Below, in pieces: positions 24,455 through 32,807 of a stretch of DNA of 34,142 nucleotides (the first letter of the stretch is position 1; the number at the start of each line of letters is the position of its first letter). Made by a program: the position numbers and the translations under genes. The notes beneath the pieces were generated by a model. It was not told the origin of the DNA. It did no database searches and worked only from the letters and a program-made list of their open reading frames with translations. The DNA is from Fimenecus sp045531435 (lineage in GTDB: Bacteria > Bacillota > Clostridia > Oscillospirales > Acutalibacteraceae): contig JAZSDZ010000053.1 of NCBI GenBank assembly GCA_045531435.1, positions 1 through 34,142 of the forward strand. Reading direction: 5' to 3'.

Positions 24455-25174
24455 ATGGAAAAATATATAATTGCAGGATTAAAAGCAGAATTTGATGTGT
24501 ACTATGATAAATTGCGAGAACATATAGAACCTTATAAAGCAGATTTTGACAGTTCTGAAACTGATATTCGTATATTCAGTACAAAAGAAAAAATTCAACG
24601 CGTTCAGGAGTCATGGGAAGGACTTGGTATGGATTTAGCTGAATATATGGTTATCGGCAGCTTATTTAACAGTAAATTGGTAGAATACAATGGTCTAATG
24701 TTGCATTCTTCATGTGTTGAAAAAGACGGATATGCATATCTTTTCTCGGCTGACTGTGGTACAGGCAAATCAACACACACTCATCTCTGGCTCAAGAATC
24801 TTTCAGGAACAAGAATTATAAATGATGATAAACCTGCTCTTCGTCTTGAAGATGGAGTGTGGTATGCTTACGGAACACCGTTTTCGGGAAAAAATAATGA
24901 GAGCACAAATGTGAGAGTTCCTGTAAGGGCAATTACGTTTATAAAAAGAGCAGAAGAAAACAAAGTCAGTAGGTTGGAAACAAGTGAGGCGATAAAACTC
25001 GCATTCAAACAAATGATAACTGCTTCAAATGAAGAACACGGTTTCAAGCTTCTTGAGATGGCTGATAAATTGTTTACAAAGATTCCTGTTTTTTCACTTG
25101 AATGTAATATGGATGATGAAGCGGCAAGTGTATCATATAATGAAATTGAAAGGATGATAAAAGATGAAAATTAA
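24455..25174 (+). CDS. HPr kinase-like P-loop protein paired with PqqD-domain protein
   Basis: The 239-residue protein has a Walker A loop at about residues 98-107 (SADCGTGKST), then THTHLW, and the NDDKPALR acidic motif at 123-130. This pattern matches the C-terminal catalytic domain of HPr kinase and its relatives. It is too short for, and lacks the N-terminal domain of, true HPr kinase/phosphatase. HprK-like proteins with PqqD partners occur in peptide-modification (RiPP) clusters, including lasso-peptide kinases that phosphorylate a C-terminal serine, and also as a bare pair in many Clostridia. The gene overlaps the PqqD gene by 11 bases. The target is unknown. AGGAG precedes the ATG. Confidence 0.72.
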   Translation: MEKYIIAGLKAEFDVYYDKLREHIEPYKADFDSSETDIRIFSTKEKIQRVQESWEGLGMDLAEYMVIGSLFNSKLVEYNGLMLHSSCVEKDGYAYLFSADCGTGKSTHTHLWLKNLSGTRIINDDKPALRLEDGVWYAYGTPFSGKNNESTNVRVPVRAITFIKRAEENKVSRLETSEAIKLAFKQMITASNEEHGFKLLEMADKLFTKIPVFSLECNMDDEAASVSYNEIERMIKDEN

Positions 25175-25430
25175 AGAAGGTTACGTTATGAAAACTGTAG
25201 CAGGTAGCAATGTTGTTATAGCTACAGGAGCAAGTCGTGTGGATTTTCAAGGAATAATTACATTTAATGATACCGGTGCAGATGTTTTCAAAATGCTCGA
25301 CGGAACAAATACTGTTGAAGAAATAGTTAATGCAATGGTAAAAAAATATAAGATTTCATATGAAGCTGCAAAAGAAGATATTGTAGAGTTGATTGAAAAG
25401 ATGAAGGCTCAGGGACTCATTGAAGATTAA
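25164..25430 (+). CDS. PqqD-domain protein (RiPP-recognition-element-like)
   Basis: The 88-residue protein has a short beta strand region (GSNVVIATGAS), then FNDTGADVFKMLDGTNTVEEI and the helical VNAMVKKYKISYEAAKEDIV with a C-terminal LIEKMKAQGLIED. The ITFNDTGADVFKMLDG core is characteristic of PqqD, a winged-helix peptide-binding domain that presents precursor peptides to modifying enzymes. No precursor peptide, radical SAM enzyme, cyclase or protease is nearby. The closest partners are the overlapping HprK-like gene upstream and a MATE exporter gene downstream beyond a hairpin. A second in-frame ATG at 25188 is less likely, since AAAGGATG lies before 25164. Confidence 0.8.
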   Translation: MKIKEGYVMKTVAGSNVVIATGASRVDFQGIITFNDTGADVFKMLDGTNTVEEIVNAMVKKYKISYEAAKEDIVELIEKMKAQGLIED

Positions 25431-25440
25431 TAAAAAACAA

Positions 25441-25469
25441 TTGCTCACAGACTTGTGGTTTGTGAGCAA
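25441..25469. terminator. 12-bp hairpin between the PqqD gene and the MATE gene
   Basis: TTGCTCACAGAC pairs with GTTTGTGAGCAA around a 5-nt loop, with one G-U pair. The T run (TTGTTTTTTATT) is on the minus-strand side, while the plus side has only ATATTATG. It may stop rightward transcription weakly and leftward transcription well. Confidence 0.55.
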
Positions 25470-25495
25470 ATATTATGTATATCAAGGAAGAAAAA

Positions 25496-26878
25496 ATGGA
25501 AAAGATGCAATCTATTCAACCAAAAGAAAATAAAATGGGCACAATGCCTGTGGGAAGACTCCTTGTGTCTATGGCAACACCCATGATGATATCAATGATT
25601 GTTCAGGCATTTTACAATGTAATTGACAGCGTTTTTGTATCACGATTAGGTGAAGATGCACTTAACGCTGTGTCACTTGCATTTCCACTACAACAACTTA
25701 TGATTGCTGTTTGTGGTGGTACGGCAGTAGGTATGAATGCTATGCTTTCACGCTCACTTGGGGCAAAGCAATTTGATAAAGCAAATAAAATCGCAAATAC
25801 AGGTGTGTTCCTGTTTCTTTGCAGTTCAGTTGTATTCACATTGATAGGTATTTTTCTTTCAAGACCATTTTTCTTAGCACAGACTAATATTGAGCAGATT
25901 GTAGACTATGGAACGGATTATGCATCGGTTTGTCTTGGATGTTCAATTGGTATCTGCAGTCAGTTCTGTTTTGAAAAGCTCTTACAGTCAACAGGAAAAA
26001 CAACTCATTCAATGATTGCACAGCTTATCGGTGCAGTTATAAATATTATTCTTGACCCGATTCTAATTTTTGGTCTTTTGGGTATGCCGAAATTAGAGGT
26101 GCTTGGCGCTGCTATCGCAACAGTTTCAGGACAGATTGTAGCTGCCATTGTAGCAATTATGTTTAATATTAAGTGCAATAAAGAAATTCACATTACAACA
26201 CGACTTATACGTTGGGATAAGGAAATTGTAAAGACAATTTACAAAATTGGTTTACCATCAATAATAATGCAATCAATCGGTTCTGTAATGACCTTTACAA
26301 TGAATAAAATTCTTATTGGTTTTACGACAACGGCAACTGCTGTTTTCGGTAGTTATTTCAAACTTCAGAGCTTTGTCTTTATGCCTATATTCGGTCTGAA
26401 CAATGGTATGGTACCGATTATTGCGTATAACTATGGTGCAAGAAGATATGACAGAGTTAAGAAAACAATTACATTTGCAATTGTTTCGGCAATGACCATT
26501 ATGCTGATTGGCTTTTCGGCATTTGAATTTGTACCTGATTTATTGTTATCTTTCTTCAATGCATCTGAAGAAATGCTTAAAATCGGTGTTCCTGCGTTGA
26601 GAATTATCGGCACGCATTATCTTTTTGCAGGATTCTGTATTATTGCTGGTTCAGTTTGTCAGGCGATTGGTAAGCCGGTTCACAGCCTTATTGTTTCTGT
26701 GTGTCGTCAGCTTGTTGTTCTTTTGCCAACAGCTTGGTTGCTCTCTTTGACAGGACGACTTGAACTCGTGTGGTTTGCATTCCCGATTGCTGAATGTGTG
26801 TCACTTATAATGAGCTCATTTTTCCTGAGCAGAACAATGAAAAATGCAAAACAACGAATGAACGATATGATTATATAA
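25496..26878 (+). CDS. MATE family efflux transporter
   Basis: The 460-residue protein has about twelve membrane helices in two similar halves. The family opening is PVGRLLVSMATPMMISMIVQ followed by AFYNVIDSVFVSRLGEDALNAVS, and the second half begins KIGLPSIIMQSIGSVMTFTM. MATE proteins export drugs or metabolites using sodium or proton gradients; the substrate here is unknown. ATG 25496 is preferred because AAGGAAG (25484-25490) is at the right distance. ATG 25475 is in frame but close to the preceding hairpin and lacks a site. It follows the kinase/PqqD pair, so an export role for a modified peptide is conceivable but unsupported. A bidirectional terminator follows. Confidence 0.93.
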   Translation: MEKMQSIQPKENKMGTMPVGRLLVSMATPMMISMIVQAFYNVIDSVFVSRLGEDALNAVSLAFPLQQLMIAVCGGTAVGMNAMLSRSLGAKQFDKANKIANTGVFLFLCSSVVFTLIGIFLSRPFFLAQTNIEQIVDYGTDYASVCLGCSIGICSQFCFEKLLQSTGKTTHSMIAQLIGAVINIILDPILIFGLLGMPKLEVLGAAIATVSGQIVAAIVAIMFNIKCNKEIHITTRLIRWDKEIVKTIYKIGLPSIIMQSIGSVMTFTMNKILIGFTTTATAVFGSYFKLQSFVFMPIFGLNNGMVPIIAYNYGARRYDRVKKTITFAIVSAMTIMLIGFSAFEFVPDLLLSFFNASEEMLKIGVPALRIIGTHYLFAGFCIIAGSVCQAIGKPVHSLIVSVCRQLVVLLPTAWLLSLTGRLELVWFAFPIAECVSLIMSSFFLSRTMKNAKQRMNDMII

Positions 26879-26900
26879 ATGATTAGTTGAACAATTCAGA

Positions 26901-26941
26901 AAAAAGGGAAAGACATTTTGTGCCTTTCCCTTTAATATTTT
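26901..26941. terminator. Bidirectional terminator between convergent MATE and dehydrogenase genes
   Basis: AAAGGGAAAG (26903-26912) pairs with CTTTCCCTTT (26924-26933). The plus strand continues AATATTTTT and the minus strand continues TTTTCTGAATT, so the hairpin can serve both converging transcripts. Confidence 0.8.
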
Positions 26942-27900
26942 TACTTGTTTACTACATTCTGTGGTTTGCCGTTCAAATATGCTAAAATGTTTTCTTTAAG
27001 GATGTTCATAAGTCTTTCTCTTGTTTCAAATCCTGCCCAGGCAATATGAGGTGTAATGAAGCAGTTTTTGGCAGAAAGTAAAGGGTTATCTGCCTTCGGT
27101 GGCTCAACAGTCAACACATCAAGTCCCGCACCACGGATTTTACAATTGTTTAACGCATCTGCTAAATCCTTGTCATTTACAACAGGTCCACGACTTGTGT
27201 TTATGATTATTGCACCATCCTTGCATTTATCTATAAATTCCTTATTCACAAGTCCTGCTGTCTTTTCGGTAAGAGGACAATGAAATGATATGATATCACT
27301 TGTTTTTGCAAGAGTTTCCATATCGACCCATTTGAAATTTTTGCGATGACCCTGGTCTGTTTCGTGGCCTGAAACTGCGATTATATTCATTTTAAATGCT
27401 TCTGCAATATCTGCGACTGCCTGACCGATTTGACCAAAGCCTACAATACCAAGGGTTTTGCCACACAATTCTGTAAGAGGAGTTTTCCAATAACAGAAAT
27501 CAGGGCAAGATGTCCATTCACCATTTTTTACACTTTCACTATGTAATCCTACTGCATTTGTGATTTCAAGGATTAACGAAAAAGTAAGCTGTGCAACTGC
27601 ATTTGTAGAATATGCAGGAATGTTTGAAACGGGCACACCAATTTTTTTTGCATATTCCCAGTCAACAATGTTGTAGCCTGTTGAAAGTAATGCGATATAT
27701 TTAAGATTGGGAAGCTGTGATAGTGTTTCTTTTGTAAGAGGTGTCTTATTTGTAAGGATTATTTCAGCACCTTTACATCTTTCAAGGATTTTGTCCTGTG
27801 GAGTACGATGATAAATATAACATTCGCCTAATTTCTCAAGCCATTCCCAGGTCAGGTCACCGGGATTTAACGCATATGAATCAAGAATAACTATTTTCAA
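26941..27900 (-). CDS. D-2-hydroxyacid dehydrogenase (glycerate dehydrogenase-like)
   Basis: The 319-residue NAD-dependent enzyme has the Rossmann motif LGIVGFGQIGQAVADIAEAF. Catalytic residues lie in TSRGPVVND (Arg), LDVLTVEPP (Glu) and FITPHIAWAG (His). NAVAQLTFSLILEIT is the conserved helix before the NAD domain. It interconverts a 2-hydroxy acid and a 2-oxo acid, probably hydroxypyruvate/glycerate or similar. The start is inferred as TTG at 27900, giving MKIVILDSY, with AAAGG upstream. No ATG is placed suitably, and a longer open frame to 28185 would run into the divergent gene and encode an implausible extension. Orthologues begin at the same point. Confidence 0.9.
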   Translation of the reverse strand: MKIVILDSYALNPGDLTWEWLEKLGECYIYHRTPQDKILERCKGAEIILTNKTPLTKETLSQLPNLKYIALLSTGYNIVDWEYAKKIGVPVSNIPAYSTNAVAQLTFSLILEITNAVGLHSESVKNGEWTSCPDFCYWKTPLTELCGKTLGIVGFGQIGQAVADIAEAFKMNIIAVSGHETDQGHRKNFKWVDMETLAKTSDIISFHCPLTEKTAGLVNKEFIDKCKDGAIIINTSRGPVVNDKDLADALNNCKIRGAGLDVLTVEPPKADNPLLSAKNCFITPHIAWAGFETRERLMNILKENILAYLNGKPQNVVNK

Positions 27901-27940
27901 AAAAACACAACCTTTAATTAACAATTTAATATTACATATT

Positions 27941-27970
27941 ATTCTAACACAATTTAATATAATATAACAA
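27941..27970 (-). promoter_or_regulatory. Promoter of the D-2-hydroxyacid dehydrogenase gene
   Basis: On the minus strand, TTGTTA (27970-27965), an 18-base spacer and TAGAAT (27946-27941) preceded by TGT, an extended -10 element. The TTG start codon is about 40 bases downstream. Confidence 0.55.
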
Positions 27971-27978
27971 CAAAAACA

Positions 27979-28007
27979 TTGACCTTTTTTAATAAATATT
28001 ATAAAAT
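27979..28007 (+). promoter_or_regulatory. Promoter of the VTT-domain protein and galK
   Basis: TTGACC (27979-27984), a 17-base spacer and TAAAAT (28002-28007). It sits back to back with the leftward promoter, within 40 bases. Confidence 0.68.
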
Positions 28008-28042
28008 TATAGTGTATGGAAATTTTTTGAATGGTGAACTTA

Positions 28043-28783
28043 ATGGAAAAGAAAAATCTAAACAGAAAGAGTGTGCTTAATCTCACTTCCATCGGTCTTT
28101 TTCTGGTTGCCATTGTGCTTGCTGTGATTACTGTTGTAATGAGCACAAAGGTTGCTGAAGGTGGATGGGCAGAGTTTTTACACACACTTGACCGACTTCA
28201 GGAGTTTATCATATCTCTTGAAAATAAATATCTTATTGCTATTGCTATTTTGGGTGTATATGTATTACGAGGATTTTTACCGATACCCTTTCCGTTTATT
28301 TTAATGATGACAGGTGTTATGTTCAGACCTGTCAACGCAATTCTTATTAATACGGTGGGAACAAGTATCGTTCTCTTAATCACATACTATTGGGGTAAAA
28401 GAACAAATGGTGGCGTAGCAATAAAAAGGCTGAAAAAATATGACAATATCCGTGAAATGATGAACCATCACGGAAAGACAAAATTAGGTGTTCTTGTTGC
28501 ACTTAGAATTATCCCATCTGTGCCGATGAATTTTGTCAGCAAAACTTATGGTGGAATGAGTTTTCCGATAGATGGTTTTTTAGTTGCTTCACTTTTAGGA
28601 TTTTTTCCTAAAATATGGGTTTACTCAGTAATGGGCGGGAATATTACTCAGCCATTTACATGGCACTTTATGGGACCGATTATATTCTTGTTAATTTTAT
28701 CAAGTGTTGTAACCTTGGTTGTGAATTTTACCTTAGAACAAAGAAAAGGAGAAAATAAAAATGTCAAAGATTCAGATGCTTAA
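28043..28783 (+). CDS. VTT-domain (TVP38/TMEM64-like, DedA-related) membrane protein
   Basis: The 246-residue protein has an N-terminal helix (about 15-35), then the re-entrant-loop region LPIPFPFILMMTGVMFRP and the glycine-rich INTVGTSIVLLITYYWGKR, and further helices to a C-terminal one. This layout is typical of the VTT/SNARE-associated Golgi protein family, bacterial members of which include DedA-type lipid scramblase or flippase candidates. VALRIIPSVPMNFVSKTYGG is another conserved stretch. ATG 28043 is preferred (GGTGA five bases before); ATG 28031 is in frame. The end overlaps galK by 23 bases, so the two are co-transcribed. Confidence 0.87.
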   Translation: MEKKNLNRKSVLNLTSIGLFLVAIVLAVITVVMSTKVAEGGWAEFLHTLDRLQEFIISLENKYLIAIAILGVYVLRGFLPIPFPFILMMTGVMFRPVNAILINTVGTSIVLLITYYWGKRTNGGVAIKRLKKYDNIREMMNHHGKTKLGVLVALRIIPSVPMNFVSKTYGGMSFPIDGFLVASLLGFFPKIWVYSVMGGNITQPFTWHFMGPIIFLLILSSVVTLVVNFTLEQRKGENKNVKDSDA

Positions 28784-30041
28784 AGATTCTATTATGAATG
28801 GTGAGTTTGATGCTCGTTTCAAGAGAGTTTATGTTACAGATGAGGCTGTGAAGGAACAGCACGAAAGATATGTAAGCCTTGCAAATGATTTTGCAGAAAT
28901 TTTCAGTGAGGACAGAGATGCGAGACTTTTCTCTGCACCGGGAAGAACAGAGGTTGGTGGTAATCATACTGACCACAATCACGGCAGAGTTCTTGCAGCA
29001 GGTATTAACCTTGATGCTATCGCGGTTGCATCAAAGAATGACGAAAATATCGTTCGTGTAAAATCTCGTGGATATAAAATGGATGTTTGTGACATTACTG
29101 ACCTTGAAATCAAGGAAGAAGAAAAGGGACATTCTCCTGCTCTTGTTCGTGGTATGTGTGCAGGTTTCCTTAAATTTGGTTACAAAATCGGTGGCTTTGA
29201 CGCTGTTACAATGTCAAGCGTTCTTTCAGGTTCAGGACTTTCATCATCTGCTGCATATGAAGTTCTTGTTGGTACAATGCTCAATTACCTTTACAATGAC
29301 GGTCAGGTTGATGCTATTACTATTGCAAAGATTGCACAGTATGCAGAAAATGTTTATTTTGACAAACCATGCGGACTTATGGACCAGATGGCTTGTTCAG
29401 TAGGTGGATTTGTTACAATCGACTTCAACAACCCTGCAGAACCAATTGTTAATGAAGTTAAATTTGATTTCTCTTCTTCCGGACATTCACTTTGCATTGT
29501 TGACACAAAGGGCAGCCATTCAGATTTGACAGACGATTATGCTGCAATTCGCAGTGAAATGGAGGGTGTAGCAGGTTGCTTTGGTAAAAAGGTTCTTCGT
29601 GAAGTTGATGAAGAAGAATTCAAAAAGAATATTCCAGCAATTCGTGAAAAGGTTGGTGACAGAGCAGTTATCCGTGCTATGCATTTCTTTGCAGATAATG
29701 AAAGAGTATTAAAAGAAGTTGATGCACTTAAAAATGGTGATTTTGAAGCATTCAAGTCATATGTTCTTGAAAGTGGAGATTCTTCATACAAGTATAATCA
29801 GAATGTATTTTCAGTTAAAAAGCCTATTGAACAGCCTGTTTCATTAGCGCTGGCAATCAGTGAAAGCATTCTTAAAGGTAAGGGTGCTTGGCGTGTTCAC
29901 GGTGGTGGATTTGCAGGTACAATTCAGGCTTTTGTCCCAAACGATATCCTTGCAGATTACAAAAATGCAATGGAAGGTATCTTTGGTGAAGACAGCTGCT
30001 ATGTCTTAATAATTAGACCAGTTGGTGGAATCGAAATATAA
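28761..30041 (+). CDS. galK: Galactokinase
   Basis: The 426-residue GHMP-superfamily kinase has the GalK sugar-binding signature as FSAPGRTEVGGNHTDHNHGR, the ATP-binding SSVLSGSGLSSSAAYEVLVG, and the C-terminal VHGGGFAGTIQAFV. It phosphorylates galactose at C1, the entry to the Leloir pathway. The size is at the upper end, as is common in Clostridia. AAAGGAG ends about 9 bases before the ATG and lies within the end of the preceding VTT-domain gene, with a 23-base overlap. No galT, galE or galactose transporter is in the window, so the pathway must continue elsewhere. Related GHMP kinases exist, but the HTDHNHG motif supports galactokinase. Confidence 0.92.
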   Translation: MSKIQMLKDSIMNGEFDARFKRVYVTDEAVKEQHERYVSLANDFAEIFSEDRDARLFSAPGRTEVGGNHTDHNHGRVLAAGINLDAIAVASKNDENIVRVKSRGYKMDVCDITDLEIKEEEKGHSPALVRGMCAGFLKFGYKIGGFDAVTMSSVLSGSGLSSSAAYEVLVGTMLNYLYNDGQVDAITIAKIAQYAENVYFDKPCGLMDQMACSVGGFVTIDFNNPAEPIVNEVKFDFSSSGHSLCIVDTKGSHSDLTDDYAAIRSEMEGVAGCFGKKVLREVDEEEFKKNIPAIREKVGDRAVIRAMHFFADNERVLKEVDALKNGDFEAFKSYVLESGDSSYKYNQNVFSVKKPIEQPVSLALAISESILKGKGAWRVHGGGFAGTIQAFVPNDILADYKNAMEGIFGEDSCYVLIIRPVGGIEI

Positions 30042-30111
30042 ATTCTTTTACAATATTAAGCATGTTCTTTTTATAGAAAAAGCATAAAAATCAGATTTAA
30101 GGTTGGTTTAA

Positions 30112-31104
30112 ATGACAACTATTGAACTTTTAGAAAAATTGACTTTTCCTGCAGGTGTTGCAGGAGAAGAATCAAGCTCCTTTGAGTCTTTAAAGGGGCT
30201 TTTTTCGCTATATGGTGATGTTTCTTGTGATGATGTAGGAAGCATAATTATTCATAAAAATGGCAAAGGAAAGCATATTCTTCTTGATGCACATCTTGAT
30301 ACAATCGGTTTTGTTGTAACGGGTATTACTGACGATGGCTTTGTTCGTGTGCAAAAGGTTGGTGGAGTTGATATGCGTACTGTAGAAGGTATAGAATTGA
30401 CTTTGCAAGGTGAAAAAGATATCTATGGTGTTGTTTGTACTGTGCCACCACATCTTTCAGATGGTGAAAGTAAGGTTTCAACTGACGGAACAGCAGTCGT
30501 TGATGTTGGTATGAAAAAGGAAGAGGTTGAAAAAGTCCTTTCAATAGGGGATAGGGCTTCATTCAGAAGTAGTTTTTCAATTCTTAACGAAAATGTTGTA
30601 TCCTCACCATATATTGATGACCGTGGTGGTATTGCGGTTTTGTTGAAAGCATTGGAATATACTAAAACAGAAAATGAAATTACTCTTGTATGTTCTGCTC
30701 AGGAAGAAACAGGTGGAACAGGTGCCACTTGCGCATCGTTTAATGTGGATGCTGATTTGTCTGTTTCTGTTGATGTGAGCTTTGCAGCAACTCCTGATTC
30801 AAAACCAAGCGAATGTGGTAAAATGAATGGTGGTGCTATGATTGGATATGCACCGATTCTTGACAAAAATTATACTGAAAAGTTAGTTGAAATTGCGAAA
30901 GAAAAGGACATTCTGTATCAAAAGGAAATTATGAATGGTCGTACAGGCACAAATGCTGACCACATTACAATTTCAAAGGGTGGTATTCCGTCGGTATTAG
31001 TATCACTCCCATTAAGATACATGCATACACCTGTTGAAACAGTTGATATAAGAGATATTGAATCGTGTGCAAGACTTATTGCCGAGTTTATAGAAAGGGT
31101 GTGA
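30112..31104 (+). CDS. M42 family aminopeptidase (first of a tandem pair)
   Basis: The 330-residue co-catalytic metallopeptidase has metal ligands in LLDAHLDTIGFVV (His, Asp), YIDDRGGIAVLLKAL (bridging Asp), SAQEETGGTGA (catalytic Glu and ligand Glu), VDVSFAAT (Asp) and PLRYMHTPVET (His). M42 enzymes form large tetrahedral complexes that trim peptides of unblocked N-terminal residues inside the cell. AAGGTTGG precedes the ATG. The stop is 4 bases before a second M42 gene, so the two may form paralogous subunits. A weak promoter may lie in the 70-base gap after galK, but I cannot define one. Confidence 0.92.
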   Translation: MTTIELLEKLTFPAGVAGEESSSFESLKGLFSLYGDVSCDDVGSIIIHKNGKGKHILLDAHLDTIGFVVTGITDDGFVRVQKVGGVDMRTVEGIELTLQGEKDIYGVVCTVPPHLSDGESKVSTDGTAVVDVGMKKEEVEKVLSIGDRASFRSSFSILNENVVSSPYIDDRGGIAVLLKALEYTKTENEITLVCSAQEETGGTGATCASFNVDADLSVSVDVSFAATPDSKPSECGKMNGGAMIGYAPILDKNYTEKLVEIAKEKDILYQKEIMNGRTGTNADHITISKGGIPSVLVSLPLRYMHTPVETVDIRDIESCARLIAEFIERV

Positions 31105-31108
31105 GAAT

Positions 31109-32125
31109 ATGACTTTTGAACTTTTGAAAACCCTTTGCGAAATAAATGGTACATCAGGTGATGAAAAAAATGTGCGAGATTTCATAATCTCACAGTTGCC
31201 TGACGATTGTGAATATATGGTTGACTCTATGGGCAATCTTATTGTAAATAAAAAAGGCGAGATGACACCTGAAAACAAGGTGGCGCTTTTTGCACATATG
31301 GATGAAGTTGGATTTGTTGTGACTTACATCCACGAAAATGGTCTTGTGAATGTTGCAAATGTAGGTGGAATTGACGATTCTGCATTATTCGGCAAAAGAA
31401 TTACTGTAAATGGTTGTACTGGTGTTGTTGGTGGTAAAGCAATTCATCAATGTTCTGGTGACGAGTTAAAAAAAATTCCAAGCATTTCCGATGTGTATGT
31501 GGATTTTGGTTTTGGAAACAGAGAAATAGCAGATAAACATCTAAGTCTTGGCGATTACGGATATTTTAAATCGGATTTTATAGAATTCGGACAAGATATG
31601 ATAAAGTCAAAGGCGATTGATGATCGACTTGGTTGTGCAATTATGCTTGAATTTTTACAGGAAAAGTCAAAAATTGATTATACCTGTGTGTTTACAGTTC
31701 AAGAAGAGGTTGGCACTCGTGGTGCTATCGTTTCTGCATATACAGTAAAGCCTGATTATGCAATTGTTATTGAAACAACAACGGCTTCCGATATTCCCGA
31801 TACACCTGAAAATAAAAAGGTGTGTAAGGTTGGTAATGGTGCAGTTGTGTCATTTATGGACAGAGGAACAATCTACAATAAAGACTTATATAAAAAAGCA
31901 AGAGAAATTGCTGACAAGAATAATATTCCAAATCAGACAAAAACGGTAGTAGCAGGTGGAAATGACGCAGCGGCTATTCACAAAGCTGTGGGTGGAATTA
32001 AAACAATTGCAGTTTCACTTCCATGCAGATATATTCATTCTGCATCTTCTGTTGGCAGTAAGAAGGATATGGAGTCAGTAAAATCACTTTGCAAGGCATT
32101 ACTTGAGGAGTTTGCCAATGGTTAA
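31109..32125 (+). CDS. M42 family aminopeptidase (second of a tandem pair)
   Basis: The 338-residue protein has the same fold and ligands as its neighbour: LFAHMDEVGFVVTYI, AIDDRLGCAIML, TVQEEVGTRGA, VIETTTASD and PCRYIHSASS. It carries the GGIDDSALFGKRI region usual for the glucanase M/PepA branch. The two genes are diverged paralogues rather than a recent copy, since identity is confined to the motifs. In other species several M42 subunits with different specificity mix in one particle, so a hetero-complex is possible here. It starts 4 bases after the first gene and overlaps the GNAT gene by 8 bases. Confidence 0.92.
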   Translation: MTFELLKTLCEINGTSGDEKNVRDFIISQLPDDCEYMVDSMGNLIVNKKGEMTPENKVALFAHMDEVGFVVTYIHENGLVNVANVGGIDDSALFGKRITVNGCTGVVGGKAIHQCSGDELKKIPSISDVYVDFGFGNREIADKHLSLGDYGYFKSDFIEFGQDMIKSKAIDDRLGCAIMLEFLQEKSKIDYTCVFTVQEEVGTRGAIVSAYTVKPDYAIVIETTTASDIPDTPENKKVCKVGNGAVVSFMDRGTIYNKDLYKKAREIADKNNIPNQTKTVVAGGNDAAAIHKAVGGIKTIAVSLPCRYIHSASSVGSKKDMESVKSLCKALLEEFANG

Positions 32126-32801
32126 ATCACTTCAAATTGTTGATGAGTCAATTTTTAACTATCTCGGTGAAGATGATTATGCAGAATTTATTGCCTTGAC
32201 AGGATTATGTGACGGAATAAGGCTTAATGACGGTGTTGTCTGGATACAATACAATGAAACAAATGAAATTACAGCCCTTGTCACCAAGAGTAGGAACGGA
32301 AAAAATCTTGTTTTTGCAAGTGAACATAGTGATAAAAATGAACTTGATTTTGTTTCAGAAAAAGATGATGAAACAATAATAGATAAAAAATATCTATTGA
32401 AGAAAACCGTGTCTTGTAGAAATCCTGAAAAAGGAATCGACAGAGCAGATTATATTAAAATCAAAAGTCTTAATAATGAAGATAAGGACAAGCATAATGA
32501 TATTATAGCCTTCAAATCCTTGCTTAATAGTCTTGGAAAATGTGAAGGTGCAACAATTTCTGGCGAAAATGAAATAATAAGTGGCGGGTTTATCACTTTT
32601 AGTCAAAAAATATCTTTGATTACTGATGTTTATACTGATGATAAATTCAGAAATCAAGGATATGGGAAGTCTGTAGTTGAAAAATTACTAAAGCTTTCTA
32701 AAAATGAAAATGTGTATCTTGTTTCTAAAGAGCACAATTTAGAATTTTATAAAAAATGTGGTTTTAAAATCGCAAAAGTAATATATGATTATAAAGGATA
32801 G
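32118..32801 (+). CDS. GNAT family N-acetyltransferase
   Basis: The 227-residue protein has a C-terminal acetyltransferase domain: TDVYTDDKFRNQGYGKSVVE holds the acetyl-CoA pyrophosphate-binding R-x-x-G-x-G, and SKEHNLEFYKKCGFKIAKV is the usual end of the fold. The N-terminal 130 residues are less conserved. ATG 32118 is chosen because GAGGAG (32105-32110) lies 7 bases before; an in-frame TTG at 32103 lacks a site. It overlaps the M42 gene by 8 bases and lies 6 bases before the YnbB-like gene, so all are one operon. The substrate is unknown; linkage to peptidases could point to peptide or amino-acid acetylation, which is speculation. Confidence 0.82.
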   Translation: MVKSLQIVDESIFNYLGEDDYAEFIALTGLCDGIRLNDGVVWIQYNETNEITALVTKSRNGKNLVFASEHSDKNELDFVSEKDDETIIDKKYLLKKTVSCRNPEKGIDRADYIKIKSLNNEDKDKHNDIIAFKSLLNSLGKCEGATISGENEIISGGFITFSQKISLITDVYTDDKFRNQGYGKSVVEKLLKLSKNENVYLVSKEHNLEFYKKCGFKIAKVIYDYKG

Positions 32802-32807
32802 AGCAAA

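Noticed and set aside
25431..25495. A short RiPP precursor gene next to the PqqD gene
   Set aside because: The 65-base gap holds only the hairpin and the MATE ribosome binding site; no start codon with a site and open frame was seen there or in the 18-base gap before the kinase gene.
27901..28185. In-frame N-terminal extension of the D-2-hydroxyacid dehydrogenase on the minus strand
   Set aside because: The extension would overlap the divergent VTT-domain gene and both promoters, and encodes an unlikely basic, Ile/Phe-rich peptide. The enzyme family starts at KIVILDSY, which fits the TTG at 27900.
30042..30111. Promoter or terminator between galK and the first M42 gene
   Set aside because: TTTACA at 30047-30052 has no good -10 box at the right distance, and the CTTTTT/GAAAAAG pairing is too weak to call.
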